DNA of 64,000 nt from Prorocentrum cordatum (taxonomy: Eukaryota > Sar > Dinophyceae > Prorocentrales > Prorocentraceae): the NCBI GenBank assembly GCA_963575745.1, contig CAUYUJ010001381.1:418768-482767 (forward strand), given 5' to 3'. Position 1 is the first letter of the stretch. Every line of letters begins with the position of its first letter. This document shows positions 1-10,454 of the stretch, one piece after another. A program made the translations under genes and the position numbers. Below the pieces are notes generated by a model. It searched no databases and was not told where the DNA came from. It saw nothing but the letters and a program-made list of their open reading frames with translations.

Positions 1-660
1 TTTCACATGCGCGGGCGGGGCTAGTCGGTGGTGCCACAAAATTGCGGGGCGAAAGGGATCGCGCGCGGGCAACCGTTGGCGGAGCAAAGATGTGGCTGGC
101 GTTGAGGCGAGAGCGCCCATGACCTATTATACAACAGAAACAAACACGTGGAGCGAACACATGTAAGACAGCGAGATGTAGCGGGGTGTGCGGCTTTCCG
201 CGCGCGCATGATAAGAGTGCAGGTAGCCATCGTAGCGCGTGTGCAATGTATTCCGTTGTCGCGCGCGAAGTGCAGTGTGGTCGCACGCGTGTTTCGGCCC
301 AGCACGGGAGGGCGGTGCGCGCATGTGCACGCATGTGCACGTCTGTAGTTCGCACCACATATCACGCGGCACGCGGGGGCCGCATTGCGCGCAGCATGTC
401 ATTGCCATTGCACGTTGATTTGCATTGCCGTCGGGGCCCATTCAGCATTGTTCAGCAACATGTTCCCAAGCGTGCCCTCCCAGCAAGTGCCTCCGCATAG
501 CGGTCCATTCGCGCGTCGGAGTGGAAAGTGCGCGTTGGTTCGAAGATGCGCCCGTGATCCGGGCATTTGAACGCATCATGGGCCCTCGGGCCCTTATCGG
601 AGCATCGCGCCATCATCTCGTTGGCCAGCCATATTTGTTTATATGTTTGTTTTGCATTCG
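1..660. other. GC-rich leader without recognised gene
   Basis: No convincing coding region, RNA gene or repeat was seen on either strand. The stretch is rich in CG and in GCGCGC/TGCGCG runs, and the short open frames have the arginine/alanine-rich composition expected of chance frames in GC-rich DNA. The last ~40 bases before the next gene are T-rich, which could be a promoter or 5' UTR, but no defined motif was recognised. Confidence 0.4.
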
Positions 661-687
661 GTTCTGATGCTGTAATGCGTCTATATT

Positions 688-3027
688 ATGGAGGAGGGTT
701 GGGCGGCCCTGGCAGCGGGAGCCGATGATGTTGACACTGTGGATTATATCGGCGGCGGCGCGCCTGCAGCAGAGGATTGGGACTCCTTGGCGGCCGCGCC
801 GTCGCCGGAGCTGCCAGACGACGGGGCGGCCCTAGCGGCAGGCGTAGACGAGCCTCCCGCCCCCGAGATCGGCAACCCGATCGGCGCAGAGAGCGTCGCG
901 CCGTTGGCGGTGCAGCCGCCGAGGCGGAAGAGAGGTCCCCCTCGCAAGGCGCCCGCGGTGAATGCTGCAGTTGTGAGGCGGCCGATGCTTCCAGTTCAAA
1001 AATCTCTACTGTGCGAGTTCAAGTATGCTGCAGCGATGCCGCTCAGGAGGGCGTTGCAAGTGACGTATGTTCCAGAATTGTCTCGTGCAGCTGTTGTCCC
1101 GAGAGTTATGCAAGGGTTTACCGTGTCATCGCAGTTTTTTACCCAATTGGCTTCTTCGTTGCACGCTGCTGCCTGTTGTTCACAGCGCGACTCGGACGTG
1201 GACAAGTATGTCGGGCATGTTTTCCAGGCCGACGGCCATGGCAGAGTTATGAGCGACACGGCGTTGAGTGAACATCTCGGGGGGATATGCATGGTAAAAC
1301 TTCGCAAGAGCAGGATTTGGACCGCAGCGGCCCTCCTTGCGCATGACCGCATGGAACGAATGGAGTTCGAATTGGCAATCGTAAAACACATTCCTGGACA
1401 GCATCTGTTGCAATATTTCGAGGACGTGCAGTACGATGAGACCCCGATGGGAGCGACAATTGATACGTCATATCGTCACGTCTTGGACCCAATCCAGGAC
1501 GATATTCCAGCAGCTCTCTTGGACAAAATACATGACGGCCAACTCGTAGAATTGAAAGGCAAAGTTTCATATGGGACGTTCACGGTACCTCAATCAAAAG
1601 TTGTAAACAAGCTGTTACAGACCAGATGCAGGCTAGCATGGACGTTTCAAATACCGAACGGGCGCATCATCAGCATCATGTCGCATGTTCTGTGCCCGTT
1701 GCATTTGTTGGAGCGCAATACAGGTGAAGTGATATGCAGAGCGCAGATAGAGGCGTCGGGCAGCAGCCGCGTGTCAGGTAAGTTTGCGATGGCTGTTCGA
1801 GGCGCGACCCTCGACCGAGCAAAGAGCAATCCTAAGGCAGAGCTCGGGTTCCTGAAGTCGAGACCTGGGTGGCACCAGTTCTCTTCTTGGTGCAGGCTCC
1901 ATCTCTTCGCTACTATTGGTGGGTGGACCTTCAACTTCTTCCCAGAGCTGAAGGCTAATATTTCAGGTATGATACACTGTGCGAAATCAATTGAAGTTGG
2001 AAGCGCCAATGAGATGTTTGGCAAGTGTCTTCGGGATGAGATCAGGAGCAGCACCAGAATCGTTGAGGGCGTCTTGGATAACGAGGCGCTCATCTTCAAG
2101 CGGCATGCCATGTGGTTATTCTGTTCGCGAGGGACTGGGATTTTGGAGAAGAGGTTGCTGTTGTCTGTGGTGCCGAATGGGGATTGGCGGAAGCGCGACT
2201 GCGTCGAATACTACATTGACCCTGCCTCAGCATCGATACGGGACCCCGAGATGATAGCAGATATGTTGACGGCAGGTGTGTCGGCTGCATTGTTTTCAAA
2301 GAAGCTTTCGAAGTATAACCGCATGCGGTGGACTGGGCCAGATATCAGCACGGACGAGCAAGGTATATTTGAAGCGTGTCATGGTTTGTTGTCTCGAACT
2401 TATGTGCGGTATGCTCGGGAGTGCGGTGATAAGATTCCTTCGGTTTTCGACGATCGCCGCGGGCTCTTCAGATCGCTTGTTGATGGCGGTGCTCCTGGCG
2501 TATTGGCTGCTATTGTGGATAAGCTTCAGTTCCGAGGCTATTCTGATGCCAAAAAGCCAAAGGGCGACGACGACGTGGACGACGACGAGGGCGGTGACCA
2601 GCAGCATGCACAAATCAACGCCAAGGAACGCAAGCTTGCTTTTGAATTTACACAGACTGACCCGCTGGACATGTTGGCACTGCAACGTCAGGCCATGGAG
2701 ATCGTTCGGGTCCTGCTGGGACTTCAGTTTAAGGTTTCAGGTGACAGTTTCGAGCAACAACAACGCCAGAAGTTGGTGAATCAGAAGCTAAACCGTGAAG
2801 AACTTCGCCGCCAATACCGCCTGGCTGTTGCAGCAACTGGGGGGTTCGAACAATTGGCATACCAGAAAATCAAAATGATGTACGGGATACCTGAGATGTG
2901 GGCATTGATTTCAGACCGAAGGAACACAGTGAAGTTCAGATGTTTGATTTTTCGGACACTGTCGCGGCTGGGGTGTGCAATTGAATACTACGTCGGCCAG
3001 CCGTCCAGAGGATGGCCTTTCAAGTAG
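688..3027 (+). CDS. Hypothetical protein, N-terminal part of a broken large gene
   Basis: This ATG-initiated open frame of 779 codons has sensible protein composition throughout. Residues 1-95 are acidic and alanine/proline-rich and end in a basic RRKRGPPRK stretch that could be a nuclear localisation signal. The rest is mixed alpha/beta without a motif I recognise. A short acidic linker (DDDVDDDEGGD) lies near residue 635, followed by a charged, helix-prone segment (residues ~650-710). No catalytic signature or membrane segment was found. The frame ends at TAG (3025-3027), but the same frame continues with protein-like sequence, so the stop looks internal rather than terminal. Further pieces of apparently the same gene follow on the same strand up to 6618. 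The function is unknown. It could be a cellular gene or the protein of an unclassified transposon; I cannot decide from sequence alone. Confidence 0.6.
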   Translation: MEEGWAALAAGADDVDTVDYIGGGAPAAEDWDSLAAAPSPELPDDGAALAAGVDEPPAPEIGNPIGAESVAPLAVQPPRRKRGPPRKAPAVNAAVVRRPMLPVQKSLLCEFKYAAAMPLRRALQVTYVPELSRAAVVPRVMQGFTVSSQFFTQLASSLHAAACCSQRDSDVDKYVGHVFQADGHGRVMSDTALSEHLGGICMVKLRKSRIWTAAALLAHDRMERMEFELAIVKHIPGQHLLQYFEDVQYDETPMGATIDTSYRHVLDPIQDDIPAALLDKIHDGQLVELKGKVSYGTFTVPQSKVVNKLLQTRCRLAWTFQIPNGRIISIMSHVLCPLHLLERNTGEVICRAQIEASGSSRVSGKFAMAVRGATLDRAKSNPKAELGFLKSRPGWHQFSSWCRLHLFATIGGWTFNFFPELKANISGMIHCAKSIEVGSANEMFGKCLRDEIRSSTRIVEGVLDNEALIFKRHAMWLFCSRGTGILEKRLLLSVVPNGDWRKRDCVEYYIDPASASIRDPEMIADMLTAGVSAALFSKKLSKYNRMRWTGPDISTDEQGIFEACHGLLSRTYVRYARECGDKIPSVFDDRRGLFRSLVDGGAPGVLAAIVDKLQFRGYSDAKKPKGDDDVDDDEGGDQQHAQINAKERKLAFEFTQTDPLDMLALQRQAMEIVRVLLGLQFKVSGDSFEQQQRQKLVNQKLNREELRRQYRLAVAATGGFEQLAYQKIKMMYGIPEMWALISDRRNTVKFRCLIFRTLSRLGCAIEYYVGQPSRGWPFK

Positions 3028-3363
3028 TATACGCTTCTGAACGACCCTGGGCTGGCCGCAAGCATTAGGCACGACCCGCCATGCACGATGGATCCAGCTT
3101 CGAAAAATTTCCTCGAAAATCATCCGACATTGGAGGGGCCGATTGTGTTGGCGAAGTTGGAGATCCGCGCGATGTTGCACGGGATAGATATCGGGCCCGC
3201 GGAGAGCAGACACGCTCACCTTCGCAGGCTGCTCACAGCAAGGTCGGTTCAAGTGAAAAGGATGTCAATGATTTCAGTTGGTTGCGAATGGGTTTTGCAC
3301 CAGCATAGAGTTCGGAGCAAGACGATTGGGCTCATGAAAAAAACGGCATGCGATCACCGCTGA
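3028..3363 (+). pseudogene. In-frame continuation of the upstream hypothetical gene after TAG
   Basis: Directly after the TAG at 3025 the same reading frame stays open to a TGA at 3361-3363 and reads as ordinary protein (for example NHPTLEGPIVLAKLEIRAML, just after 3110). An internal ATG exists at 3088. The preserved phase suggests a nonsense mutation, stop readthrough or a sequencing error rather than two genes. Protein-like sequence fades near 3340, where a block of simple repeats begins. Confidence 0.45.
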
Positions 3364-3454
3364 CGCCCCCTCCACCCAGAGGCGCATCAAGAAGAAACCT
3401 GCTGCCGAGGACAGCCGACTTGAAAAGGTGGGCGAGGAAGGGGGGTGGGGGCAT

Positions 3455-3645
3455 GGAATGTGAGATCGGCTGTGAGATCGATAGTGGGATCGGTTGTGAG
3501 ATCGGTAGCCCGATTGATTGTGAGATCGGTCGAATGAGATCGACAATGAGATCGATAGTGAGATCGATAGTGAGATCGATCGAGTGCGACGTCGGCCCCT
3601 CCCCCCTCACCTCCTTATCATCCGAAGGGTGGTCGTATATATAGG
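3455..3645 (+). repeat. 12-bp GAGATCGATAGT array with conserved flank
   Basis: Degenerate tandem copies of GAGATCGATAGT run from about 3460 to 3585. They are followed by a C-rich stretch and a conserved element containing CCGAAGGGTGGTCGTATA (about 3610-3640). The same array-plus-flank pair recurs at 45.5 kb (opposite strand) and 46.4 kb, so this is a dispersed repeat rather than an isolated microsatellite. Confidence 0.75.
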
Positions 3646-3694
3646 GTTAGAGTTAGACTTGGAATTACGATTAGTGCGAGAGCTCGAGGAGGGG

Positions 3695-3835
3695 GAGACG
3701 ACGACGACGACTACGACCACGACGACGACAACGACGACGACGACGCCGACGACGACGACGACGACGACGATGATACGACGACGGCGACGACGACCACCAC
3801 GACGACGACGACGTCAACGACGACGAGTTAGGACT
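3695..3835 (+). repeat. (GAC)n microsatellite
   Basis: Nearly uninterrupted GAC/ACG trinucleotides with occasional CAC and TAC variants. With the array before it, it separates two protein-like parts of the hypothetical gene. Confidence 0.85.
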
Positions 3836-3876
3836 ATTATAGTTAGAGTAAGGGGTGGTCTCAACCATTTGTTTCT

Positions 3877-4758
3877 TTGTATTGCGTTCCTTCCCAGGGT
3901 AAATCAAGACCTCGGGCTGGTGGTGGCGGCGCCTGGAGGGCGTGCGTTCAGGGGGAGTGTGAAGGCAAGAAGGGCAGCGGTGACTTGGCTGCCATTGCAC
4001 GCACGTTTCGGTTGCTGGACCCAACAGAGAGACAGCGCCTCAATGAGAGGGGCACGCGAGCAACGGCTGCCCGTCGACGAGCTCGCAAGGCAGGGCTCAA
4101 TGTCAGATGTGCTGCATTTGGTTTGAAATCTTCGGCTGTTCGTCGTCGCCTGGCCGCTGCGAGCAGGAAGGCTGTGTGCGAGTCCTTGGTTAAGGCCCAC
4201 CTTTCCTTCAACGACAAACTCTCTGAGATCATGGCGCCTGGCGGCAATCTGAACGCCTCTTTACAGGATAAGGTTGCATTTTGCAGATCGATCACACGTT
4301 TTGAAAGTGCAAGGAAACGATCAGAAGAGCGAGCCGATAATGAGAGATTATGTGAATGGGAGAAGTTGCATGGAGTTGCTAGCATTGAGGAGTTAAGGAG
4401 CGCAGTTCCCGATCTGCCCGTGCACCGTCTCGTTCCTGTTCCTTCAGTTCACGGCAGTTGCTTTGAGTTCGTGCCAGAGAGCCATACAGCAGCGAACGCA
4501 GTAATTTGGGCGGCCACTCAGAGGGGCTCGAACATCACCACGGCGTTTGTCAAGTATATGCAGGTCGTCAGTTCGCTCAAGCGTCATTCAGAGTGTCCGC
4601 CCATCGACACATCTTATGGCTCGGAGCCCAGGACGCACTTGACACCGTCTATTTGCCAACTTGCTGGGAGATGTATCTGCACAGGTGATGGTCTTCGCCT
4701 GAAAGCTATGGTCTTCGGCGCTGAAGAACAAAGTTTTCCAGGTTGTGTTCAAGGGTGA
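3877..4758 (+). pseudogene. Middle part of the 0.7-6.6 kb hypothetical gene
   Basis: This plus-strand open frame is in the same phase as 688-3027, and protein-like sequence resumes after the low-complexity block. The first ~90 residues are strongly basic and arginine-rich, with a helical stretch that includes LLDPTERQRLNERGTRA. A helical region with EWEKLHGVASIEELRSAV follows (about 4350-4410). From about 4640 this frame turns cysteine-rich and loses protein character, while frame 2 becomes plausible, so a frameshift near 4640 is likely. The function is unknown. CAG immediately precedes GGTAAATCAAG near 3900, so the preceding block could be an intron ending there; no matching 5' splice site was established. 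The true start is not determinable because this is an internal segment. Confidence 0.45.
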
Positions 4759-5014
4759 TCGGCTCCTAGCTCTTCGTCGCGGCTTCGTGATCGTACGCCT
4801 CCAAGGTACCGAACCGCTGCCTCCCAGGGATCCCGACCTTGAGGTTGACGAGTTCCTCCACGTGGGCTTCAAGCTTATTACGCCTAACAAACTTTCTTAC
4901 CAGAAGGTAGAACACGTTCGAGAAGGGCTTCCAGGCGATCATATTTTCAGTCCTGATATGTTATACGCGAAGGCTCGCGCACCCTCCAACACTTATGTTC
5001 GGGAATGTTTTTAG
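4745..5014 (+). pseudogene. Continuation in frame 2 after a frameshift
   Basis: The frame reads as a compact globular protein segment (RRGFVIVRLQGTEPLPPRDP, then EFLHVGFKLITPNKLSYQKV) and ends at TAG 5012-5014. Weaker in-frame sequence extends upstream to about 4643, with one stop (TGA) near 4700, so the ATG at 4745 is probably not the real start. It overlaps the tail of the previous frame by 14 bases. No motif was recognised. Confidence 0.45.
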
Positions 5015-5615
5015 GGGAGGGGGCATGAGAGCCCGCGTAGTCGAGGGCCTAGGGGATTGGGCAGGTGGAGGGCCCAAGAGGAAATGACGGAGACGGGCGG
5101 GGTAGACAGGGTATGGAAGGAAGGGGGTGGACGGGGTTGGGAAGTAGCAGAGGGCCTCTAGGCGAGTGCGCGGGTCGTCGAAGGAATCGATTTTAATTTG
5201 GGGCCTTTCGCGGGCCGCCTCGTCACGAAATAGTTTAAATCGGCTCGGAGGGTAGGTGATGCTCACCGAGATCAGTTTCTGACCGTAGCGGGGCCCTCGC
5301 GGGTAGCCTCTGCTGTGTCCTCTGGCCGGAACGATTTGGGCAATGTCTTGTTTGTTTGTCTTTGGGGCCCCGTCGTGCGAATGCAGCCTGTTGCGTCAGA
5401 AATTTAGGTTTATTGGTGAACCTTCTCTCCATTGGAGCCTCTCTTGGAACCGTGCTGGGATGCCAGGGCTGGGGGCCATCTTGAGATCTTGAGGCGGATC
5501 CGAAGGTCTTTGGGTCTTTGGGGGTAGCGTGTCATATCGTTTAGCTTGCCTTGGGACAGGCTGGCAATCGCGGTGACATAATGGGCCGTAGGCACGGCAA
5601 CCAACAGTTTAAATT
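5015..5615. other. Spacer between pieces of the hypothetical gene
   Basis: No protein-like frame or clear repeat was found. The first half is purine-rich on the plus strand. It may be an intron, an insertion or decayed sequence of the same gene; boundaries cannot be fixed. Confidence 0.35.
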
Positions 5616-5618
5616 GTT

Positions 5619-5826
5619 GCCAAGCCTGCTCAGGCGACCTCGGAGTTCCAGACGGAATATGATGCATTGGAGTTTCTTCTTTCGCGTTCAAAATGGCGTT
5701 GCATCTTCTATGAGTTGGACGACAGCTGTCGGCCCACAACCTCTGTGCTGCCACACATAGTGCCAGCGATCGCTCAGAAGTGCGGCGACTCTGTTGATCA
5801 TATGTTTTGGCCACCGCCGCCGAGGA
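5619..5826 (+). pseudogene. Short protein-like segment in frame 3, same gene
   Basis: Frame 3 reads plausibly as protein (FLLSRSKWRCIFYELDDSCR from about 5670, then IAQKCGDSVDHMFWPPPPRK). Near the A-run at 5825-5831 coding character moves from frame 3 to frame 1, which is typical of a one- or two-base indel at a homopolymer. This segment probably joins directly to the following C-terminal part. Confidence 0.4.
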
Positions 5827-6618
5827 AAAAAAGCTGGGAAGGCATGTGGCCCAGCTCCAGGTGCAGACGCAGAAGAAGCTATACACGCTGCCATTGCCGA
5901 TGCAGCTGCTGAGGGGGAGGACCCTGAGGCGCCTGAAGATCATCCTGGTGCCGATGTTCACGGCGAGGGTGGTGGCGATGATATCGATAAAGTTATGGTT
6001 GATTTATTGGGCGAGTTCATCGGCCCGCTGGAGGAGCCTCCAGAGCCCGATCCTCCTGGTCCTGCAGGTCCTCACGGCGGCGATCCTGGTCCAGGTCCTC
6101 ATCCTGCCCCAGAGCCTGCTGGTGCAGCGCCACATGCACCGCCGCCACCACCGCCAGATGCGCCACCAGCTGCACCAGCGGCTGCTCCTGGGCACGCAGG
6201 CGGTGGGGTTCCAGCAGGCGGCTTCGTCAGAGTTCCCAATGGCACCATCTCATTTTATTCGGTTGGTAGGAAACGGTTCGCGGCATGTTGTTCGAAACAT
6301 CCTGAGTGTAATGCTGAGCGCAGTAGGAACGTCGATAAAGCAGTTGTCGCAGGTGGTCCGATGATTTACGGAGGGAGGCCGATTGGCTTCCTCGCTGCAT
6401 GGCTGGCCGCAGGGCTGCGGGATGATATCAGGACCAAGGCTGACCACAAGGCCCTGTTGAGGGACGGGGCCCCCGAGCTGGCATCGCAAGACTTGCGAAT
6501 GCACCACCGCAATGCTCTTTCGTTATTGCCTGGCGGCGAGCTGATCCAAAGTTTTGAACGTCAGCGTTGCGACGGCGAGCCTGTGGAACCTGAGACTCTC
6601 AGGGGTCTTTTGGGATAA
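5820..6618 (+). CDS. C-terminal part of hypothetical dinoflagellate-type protein
   Basis: The frame is open from 5794, but that first codon is TTG and the segment appears to be the continuation of the frame-3 piece, so no start is claimed. After an acidic stretch comes a ~70-residue proline/alanine/glycine linker (about 6010-6225). A compact domain follows, beginning GTISFYSVGRKRFAACC with further cysteine and histidine (CSKHPEC), then the hydrophobic segment GRPIGFLAAWLAAGLRDD and a charged C-terminus ending at TAA 6616-6618. From memory, this terminal arrangement (small Cys/His-containing beta-like unit, then GRPxGFLxAWL) occurs in multicopy dinoflagellate proteins of unknown function; no search was run to confirm this. 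The family may be transposon-related. Confidence 0.5.
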
Positions 6619-6889
6619 TGTATGAGGCCCCGATGCTGAGCATTCTTGTTGGGCCTCACGCCACTTTATTTTAAGTTGACACATGCGGCGCGCAAGTGAA
6701 CTTGACGCGCGCATCTTGCAATTGGAAATGTTGTGATAACGAGGTGAATGCACGAGGTACCCAGACCCAATCAATGCCAGATCTGTTGTCGGGCCCAGGG
6801 TGGACGAGGAAGAGCGTGCAGCGCGTGGCGAACTCTCGGGCCGACTTGGGTTCACCACTATGCTGTGGCCTGTTGCAGAAGTACGCCCA

Positions 6890-7412
6890 GGGGCGGTCAT
6901 CTTGGAGCCCTCAAGGGCATATTGGGCGTCTTGGGCGTCTTGGAATCGTCAAGGGCATATTTGGCGTCTTCGGCGTCTTGGGGCAATATTGTGCGGCCAT
7001 GGGCCATGGGCGTCTTGGGGCCATCTTGCAATCGCATCTTGGGCGTCCGCAGCACGGCCGCTGCAGTGCCGACGATCCGTGTGAGGGGTGGGTCGTGATG
7101 GGCGCTGGTTGGGCGTCTTGGGCGTCTTGGGATCAGAGAACAGCAACGCAGCATGTCCCGCTGCTGCGTCTGGTATTCCTTACCGCTGCTGCGTCGGGAA
7201 TTGTCGGCTTGCTTGGGAACGTTTCCCAGTGCGTGCCGTTGCCAGATATACAATTGCGCTGCGCGCGTGCACTGCCTGGACCAACCACTGTGGGTATAAT
7301 TATATTACAGCATCGGCGATGGCGGTGCTGGCCAAAGAATCCCTCCGATAGAAACTGAACCTGAATTGTGTCGGACCTGGAGCGGCCATGGGCCATGAGC
7401 GTCTTGGCGTGG
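6890..7412 (+). repeat. Dispersed ~0.5-kb repeat, copy 1
   Basis: The left part consists of GGGCGTCTTGGGGCC-like short units. The right part is unique-looking sequence including GTGCCGACGATCCGTG and GATGGGCGCTGGTTGGGCGT. The same order of landmarks recurs at 8717-9225, so this is a duplicated segment. Both copies end near a GGCCATGGGCCATGRGCGTC motif. Confidence 0.75.
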
Positions 7413-8716
7413 GAGGGGGAGCATTGCGGTCGGTGCCCCCGCATGGCCTCACGGGGCCTGCGGTGGCTTGAACTATGTCCTAGGGTATTCCCCGTCGGCG
7501 GGCCTAGGGCCTAAGGGCTCAACAACCGCCACAGTCGGCGGCCGTGTCAAATCATAAGTAAACTTATCCTCGCCCGCTTACTTGTTCGCCTCCTCTTCCT
7601 CCTCCTCATCATCACCACCATCATCCTCATCATCATCGTCCGCCCCCTCCCACCACCTATAGTAATAGTCGTAGCAGCGGTAGTAGTGGTAGCATTAGCA
7701 GGGGTAGTGGTTCGATGGGGTTATGGAGGAGGCGGGGGAGGAACGTATCAATGCCAAATGGCCCGTTTGGCCAAATGGCGCCGCCGCGCCCCCCGTGACC
7801 CCGCCCGCCGAGCCGACAGGCTGCCGTGGAGCGGCAGCGGCGGCGCGGGGCCACCCCCCTCCCCCAGCCGAAGGCTACGGCCCCCGAGCTTTTTTTCGGG
7901 CCCCCTGGCTGGTCGCGCTGGGGGGGGGGGGCGAGGGGGCAACGGGGGGCTGTTGCCTGAGTGTAGGGTTGCTACGCATGCCCAGGGGCCCTCCGTCTGA
8001 GGGCAGCGGTTCGGGGGAGGCGGAGGATGGGGGTTATTTCCCCGCCGTTTTCGGCCCCAACCCTTGTAGTAGTAGTAGTAGCAGCCGTTGCCGTAGTATT
8101 AGTAGTAGCAATGGCAGTAAGTTTCCAGCGGGGCCGTTCAGAGGTTTCTTGGTGCCTCCAGATTCGTGCATATATCTTCAAAATTCCCCAGATGTCTCAA
8201 TATGTGCATGGGCGAGATCTCGGGATGCCCCAGGCCCCAGGATGTACCGACATATGCGGGCATTTGCATTGCAGGCTCCGCGGTAGCATACATGAGTTTT
8301 CGTGAGGCTTCCAGTGTTTGTGATGTTTCCAGATGACTCCCAGTGTCCGTCGGGGTGTCCTTTTATGTTTCTGGTTGTATCTAGATGCATTCAGGAGTCT
8401 CTGTAGGTATCCACGTCTCTCTAGATGTATATGGGTGTCACAACGTGTCTTTGCATGTCTGAAGGTCTCTCTGCATGTCCCTAAACTTGCCTAAATGTAT
8501 ATGCGTGTTTTAGACGGGTTTTGGTGTATCTAGATGTCTCTGTGTCTGCAGAAGTGTCTGTAGATGTCTCAGACGCACACACATGATCCCGATAATTCAC
8601 AAGGGCCCGAAGATGGGCCTGGACACGGCGGCATAGGACCCATTATGGGGTTCTGCAGGAAACTGCCCCAGAGGACCCATTATGGGTTCAACAGAACACT
8701 GAGGTAGGGGAGAAAT
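7413..8716. other. Non-coding spacer with short microsatellites
   Basis: No supported gene. Short TCC/TCA runs occur at about 7590-7650, TAG-type triplets at 7660-7700 and 8065-8115, a C-rich stretch around 7790-7870 and a G-run near 7921. From about 8320 to 8590 the sequence is rich in spaced GTGTCT/GATGTCTC-like words, a weak degenerate tandem repeat. Confidence 0.45.
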
Positions 8717-9225
8717 GTGACGTCTTGGAGCCGTCAAGGGCATCTTGGGCGTCTTCGGCGTCGTGGGCGTCTTGGGACAATCGTGTGCCAACCATGGGCC
8801 ATGGGAGTCTTGGGGCCACCTTGGAACCCTCCATGGCATCTAGGCGCCCGCCGCACGGCCGCTGCAGTGCCGACGATCCGTGCGAGGGGTGGGTCGTGAT
8901 GGGCGCTGGTTGGGCGTCTTGGAAGTCTTGGGATCAGCAAACAACAGCACAACATGTCCCGCTGCTGCGTCGGGAATTCCTTACCGCTGCTGCGTCGGGA
9001 ATTGTTCGCTTGGGAACGTTTCCCAGTACGTGTCATTGCCAGATACTGCTGCCAGATATACAAGTGCGCTTCGCGCGTGCACTGCCTGGACCAAACACTG
9101 TGGGTATAACTCTATTCCAGCATCGGCGATGATGGCGCTGGTCAAATAATCTCCCCGATAGAAACTGACTCTGGATGGTGTCGGGCCTGGAACGACCATG
9201 GGCCATGGGCGTCTTGGCGTGGGAG
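8717..9225 (+). repeat. Dispersed ~0.5-kb repeat, copy 2
   Basis: Same landmarks, order and orientation as 6890-7412: CTTGGGCGTC units, then GTGCCGACGATCCGTG, the GATGGGCGCTGGTTGGGCGT word, the GAATTCCTTACCGCTGCTGC word and a terminal GGCCATGGGCCATGGGCGTC. Differences are scattered substitutions and small indels, so the duplication is not recent. Confidence 0.75.
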
Positions 9226-9324
9226 GGGGGGGATTGGCGGCTTGGCGACCATGGTTGCCCGTGGCATTGGAAGGGGGGCTGGTTTGGCGTGCGGGGCGAG
9301 GCCCCATTCTTAGTCCTCCCTCAT

Positions 9325-9995
9325 GGTCGAACGTCTGAGGATGATGAGGGTGAGGATGAAGATGATGGGGATGATGAGGATGATTATGATGATGGTGATG
9401 AGGATGACGAGGATGATGAGGACGATGGGGATGATGATGAGGATGATGATGAGGATGATGATGATGATGGGGATGATGAGGATGACGAGGGTGATGAGGA
9501 TGAGGCCCTCCCTTCTCCTCCTCCCCCCTCATTCTCCTCCTCCTCCTCCTCCCTCCTTCTCCTCCTCCTTCATCATCATTCTCCTCCCCACTCCTCCTCA
9601 TCCTCCTCCCCCCCTCCTCCTCCTCCTTCTCCTCCCCCTCCTTCTCCTCCTCCTCCCCCGCCTCATCCCCCTCCCCATGGTCACGCGTCTGAGGATGATG
9701 AGGCTGAGGATGAGGATGATGGGGGTGATAAGGATGATGGTGATGGGGATGATGAGGATGAAAGGTGATGGTGATCAGGATGAGGATGATGATGATGAGG
9801 TTGATGATGCCCTCCCTGCTCATCCTCTTCCGCCTCCTCCTCCCTCCTCCTCCTCCTCCCTCCTCATCCTCCCTCCGCCTACTCCCCCTCCTCCTCCTCC
9901 TCCTCCTCCTCCTCCTCCTCCTCCCTCCCCCTCCTCCTCCTCCTCCTCATTTTTCTCCTCCTCCTCCTCCTCCTCCTCCTCCTTCCTCCTCCCGC
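9325..9995 (+). repeat. Mixed (GAT/GAG)n and (TCC)n microsatellite block
   Basis: A GAT/GAG-rich triplet tract runs to about 9510, then TCC-rich to about 9670, GAT/GAG again to about 9810 and TCC again to about 9995. The purine-rich and pyrimidine-rich tracts therefore alternate on one strand. The long Asp/Glu, Pro/Ser or His/Pro frames across it are artefacts of the repeat. Confidence 0.85.
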
Positions 9996-10059
9996 GAGCC
10001 CCTTGGGGTTGCCTGCAGGGGCCTCTTGGGGATGGGGCCATCTAGAATTTAGAGTCTGT

Positions 10060-10330
10060 TGGGAAGCCTCTTGAGGAGCCTCTTGAGAGCCTCGTGACCG
10101 CCTCTTGGGATGCTTCTTGATCGTACCTCGGTGGCATCCTGGAGGACCCTCTCAAGAGGCCTCAAGTGGCCTCTCAAGGAGCTCCTGGAGGCCTCCTGGA
10201 GGACCCTCTCAAGGGGACATGGGGCTCTTGTGAGCCTACTGGAGGGCTTCGTCGGTGGGCTCCTGAGGGCCCCCTGTGGCTTCCTGGAATGGCCCCTCGG
10301 CAGGGGTGCCCAGATGCTCTCAAGGATATC
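10060..10330 (+). repeat. CCTCTTGGGG/CTCAAGG-type short-unit repeat
   Basis: Degenerate units around CCTCTTGGGAGCCTC and CTCCTGGAGGACCCTCTCAA. They resemble the CTTGGGGCC words seen at 6.9, 8.7, 27-32 and 33.9 kb, in the same orientation. Confidence 0.6.
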
Positions 10331-10374
10331 CTCGGGCATCCTGGGGGCGGCTGTCGGGTGTAGGGGTGTGTGTG

Positions 10375-10382
10375 GTGGTGGT

Positions 10383-10415
<33 letters not shown>

Positions 10416-10440
10416 GGGGGGGGGGGGCGTCGGGGGGGGC
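10375..10440 (+). repeat. Poly-G tract
   Basis: About 60 bases of almost pure G, broken by only a few other bases, preceded by GTGGTGG. The exact length is likely unreliable in any assembly. Confidence 0.85.
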
Positions 10441-10454
10441 TGGCCGTGGCGGGG

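Noticed and set aside
8981-9823. 280-codon minus-strand His/Pro-rich frame
   Set aside because: Product of the GAT/TCC triplet block; composition is entirely repeat-driven.
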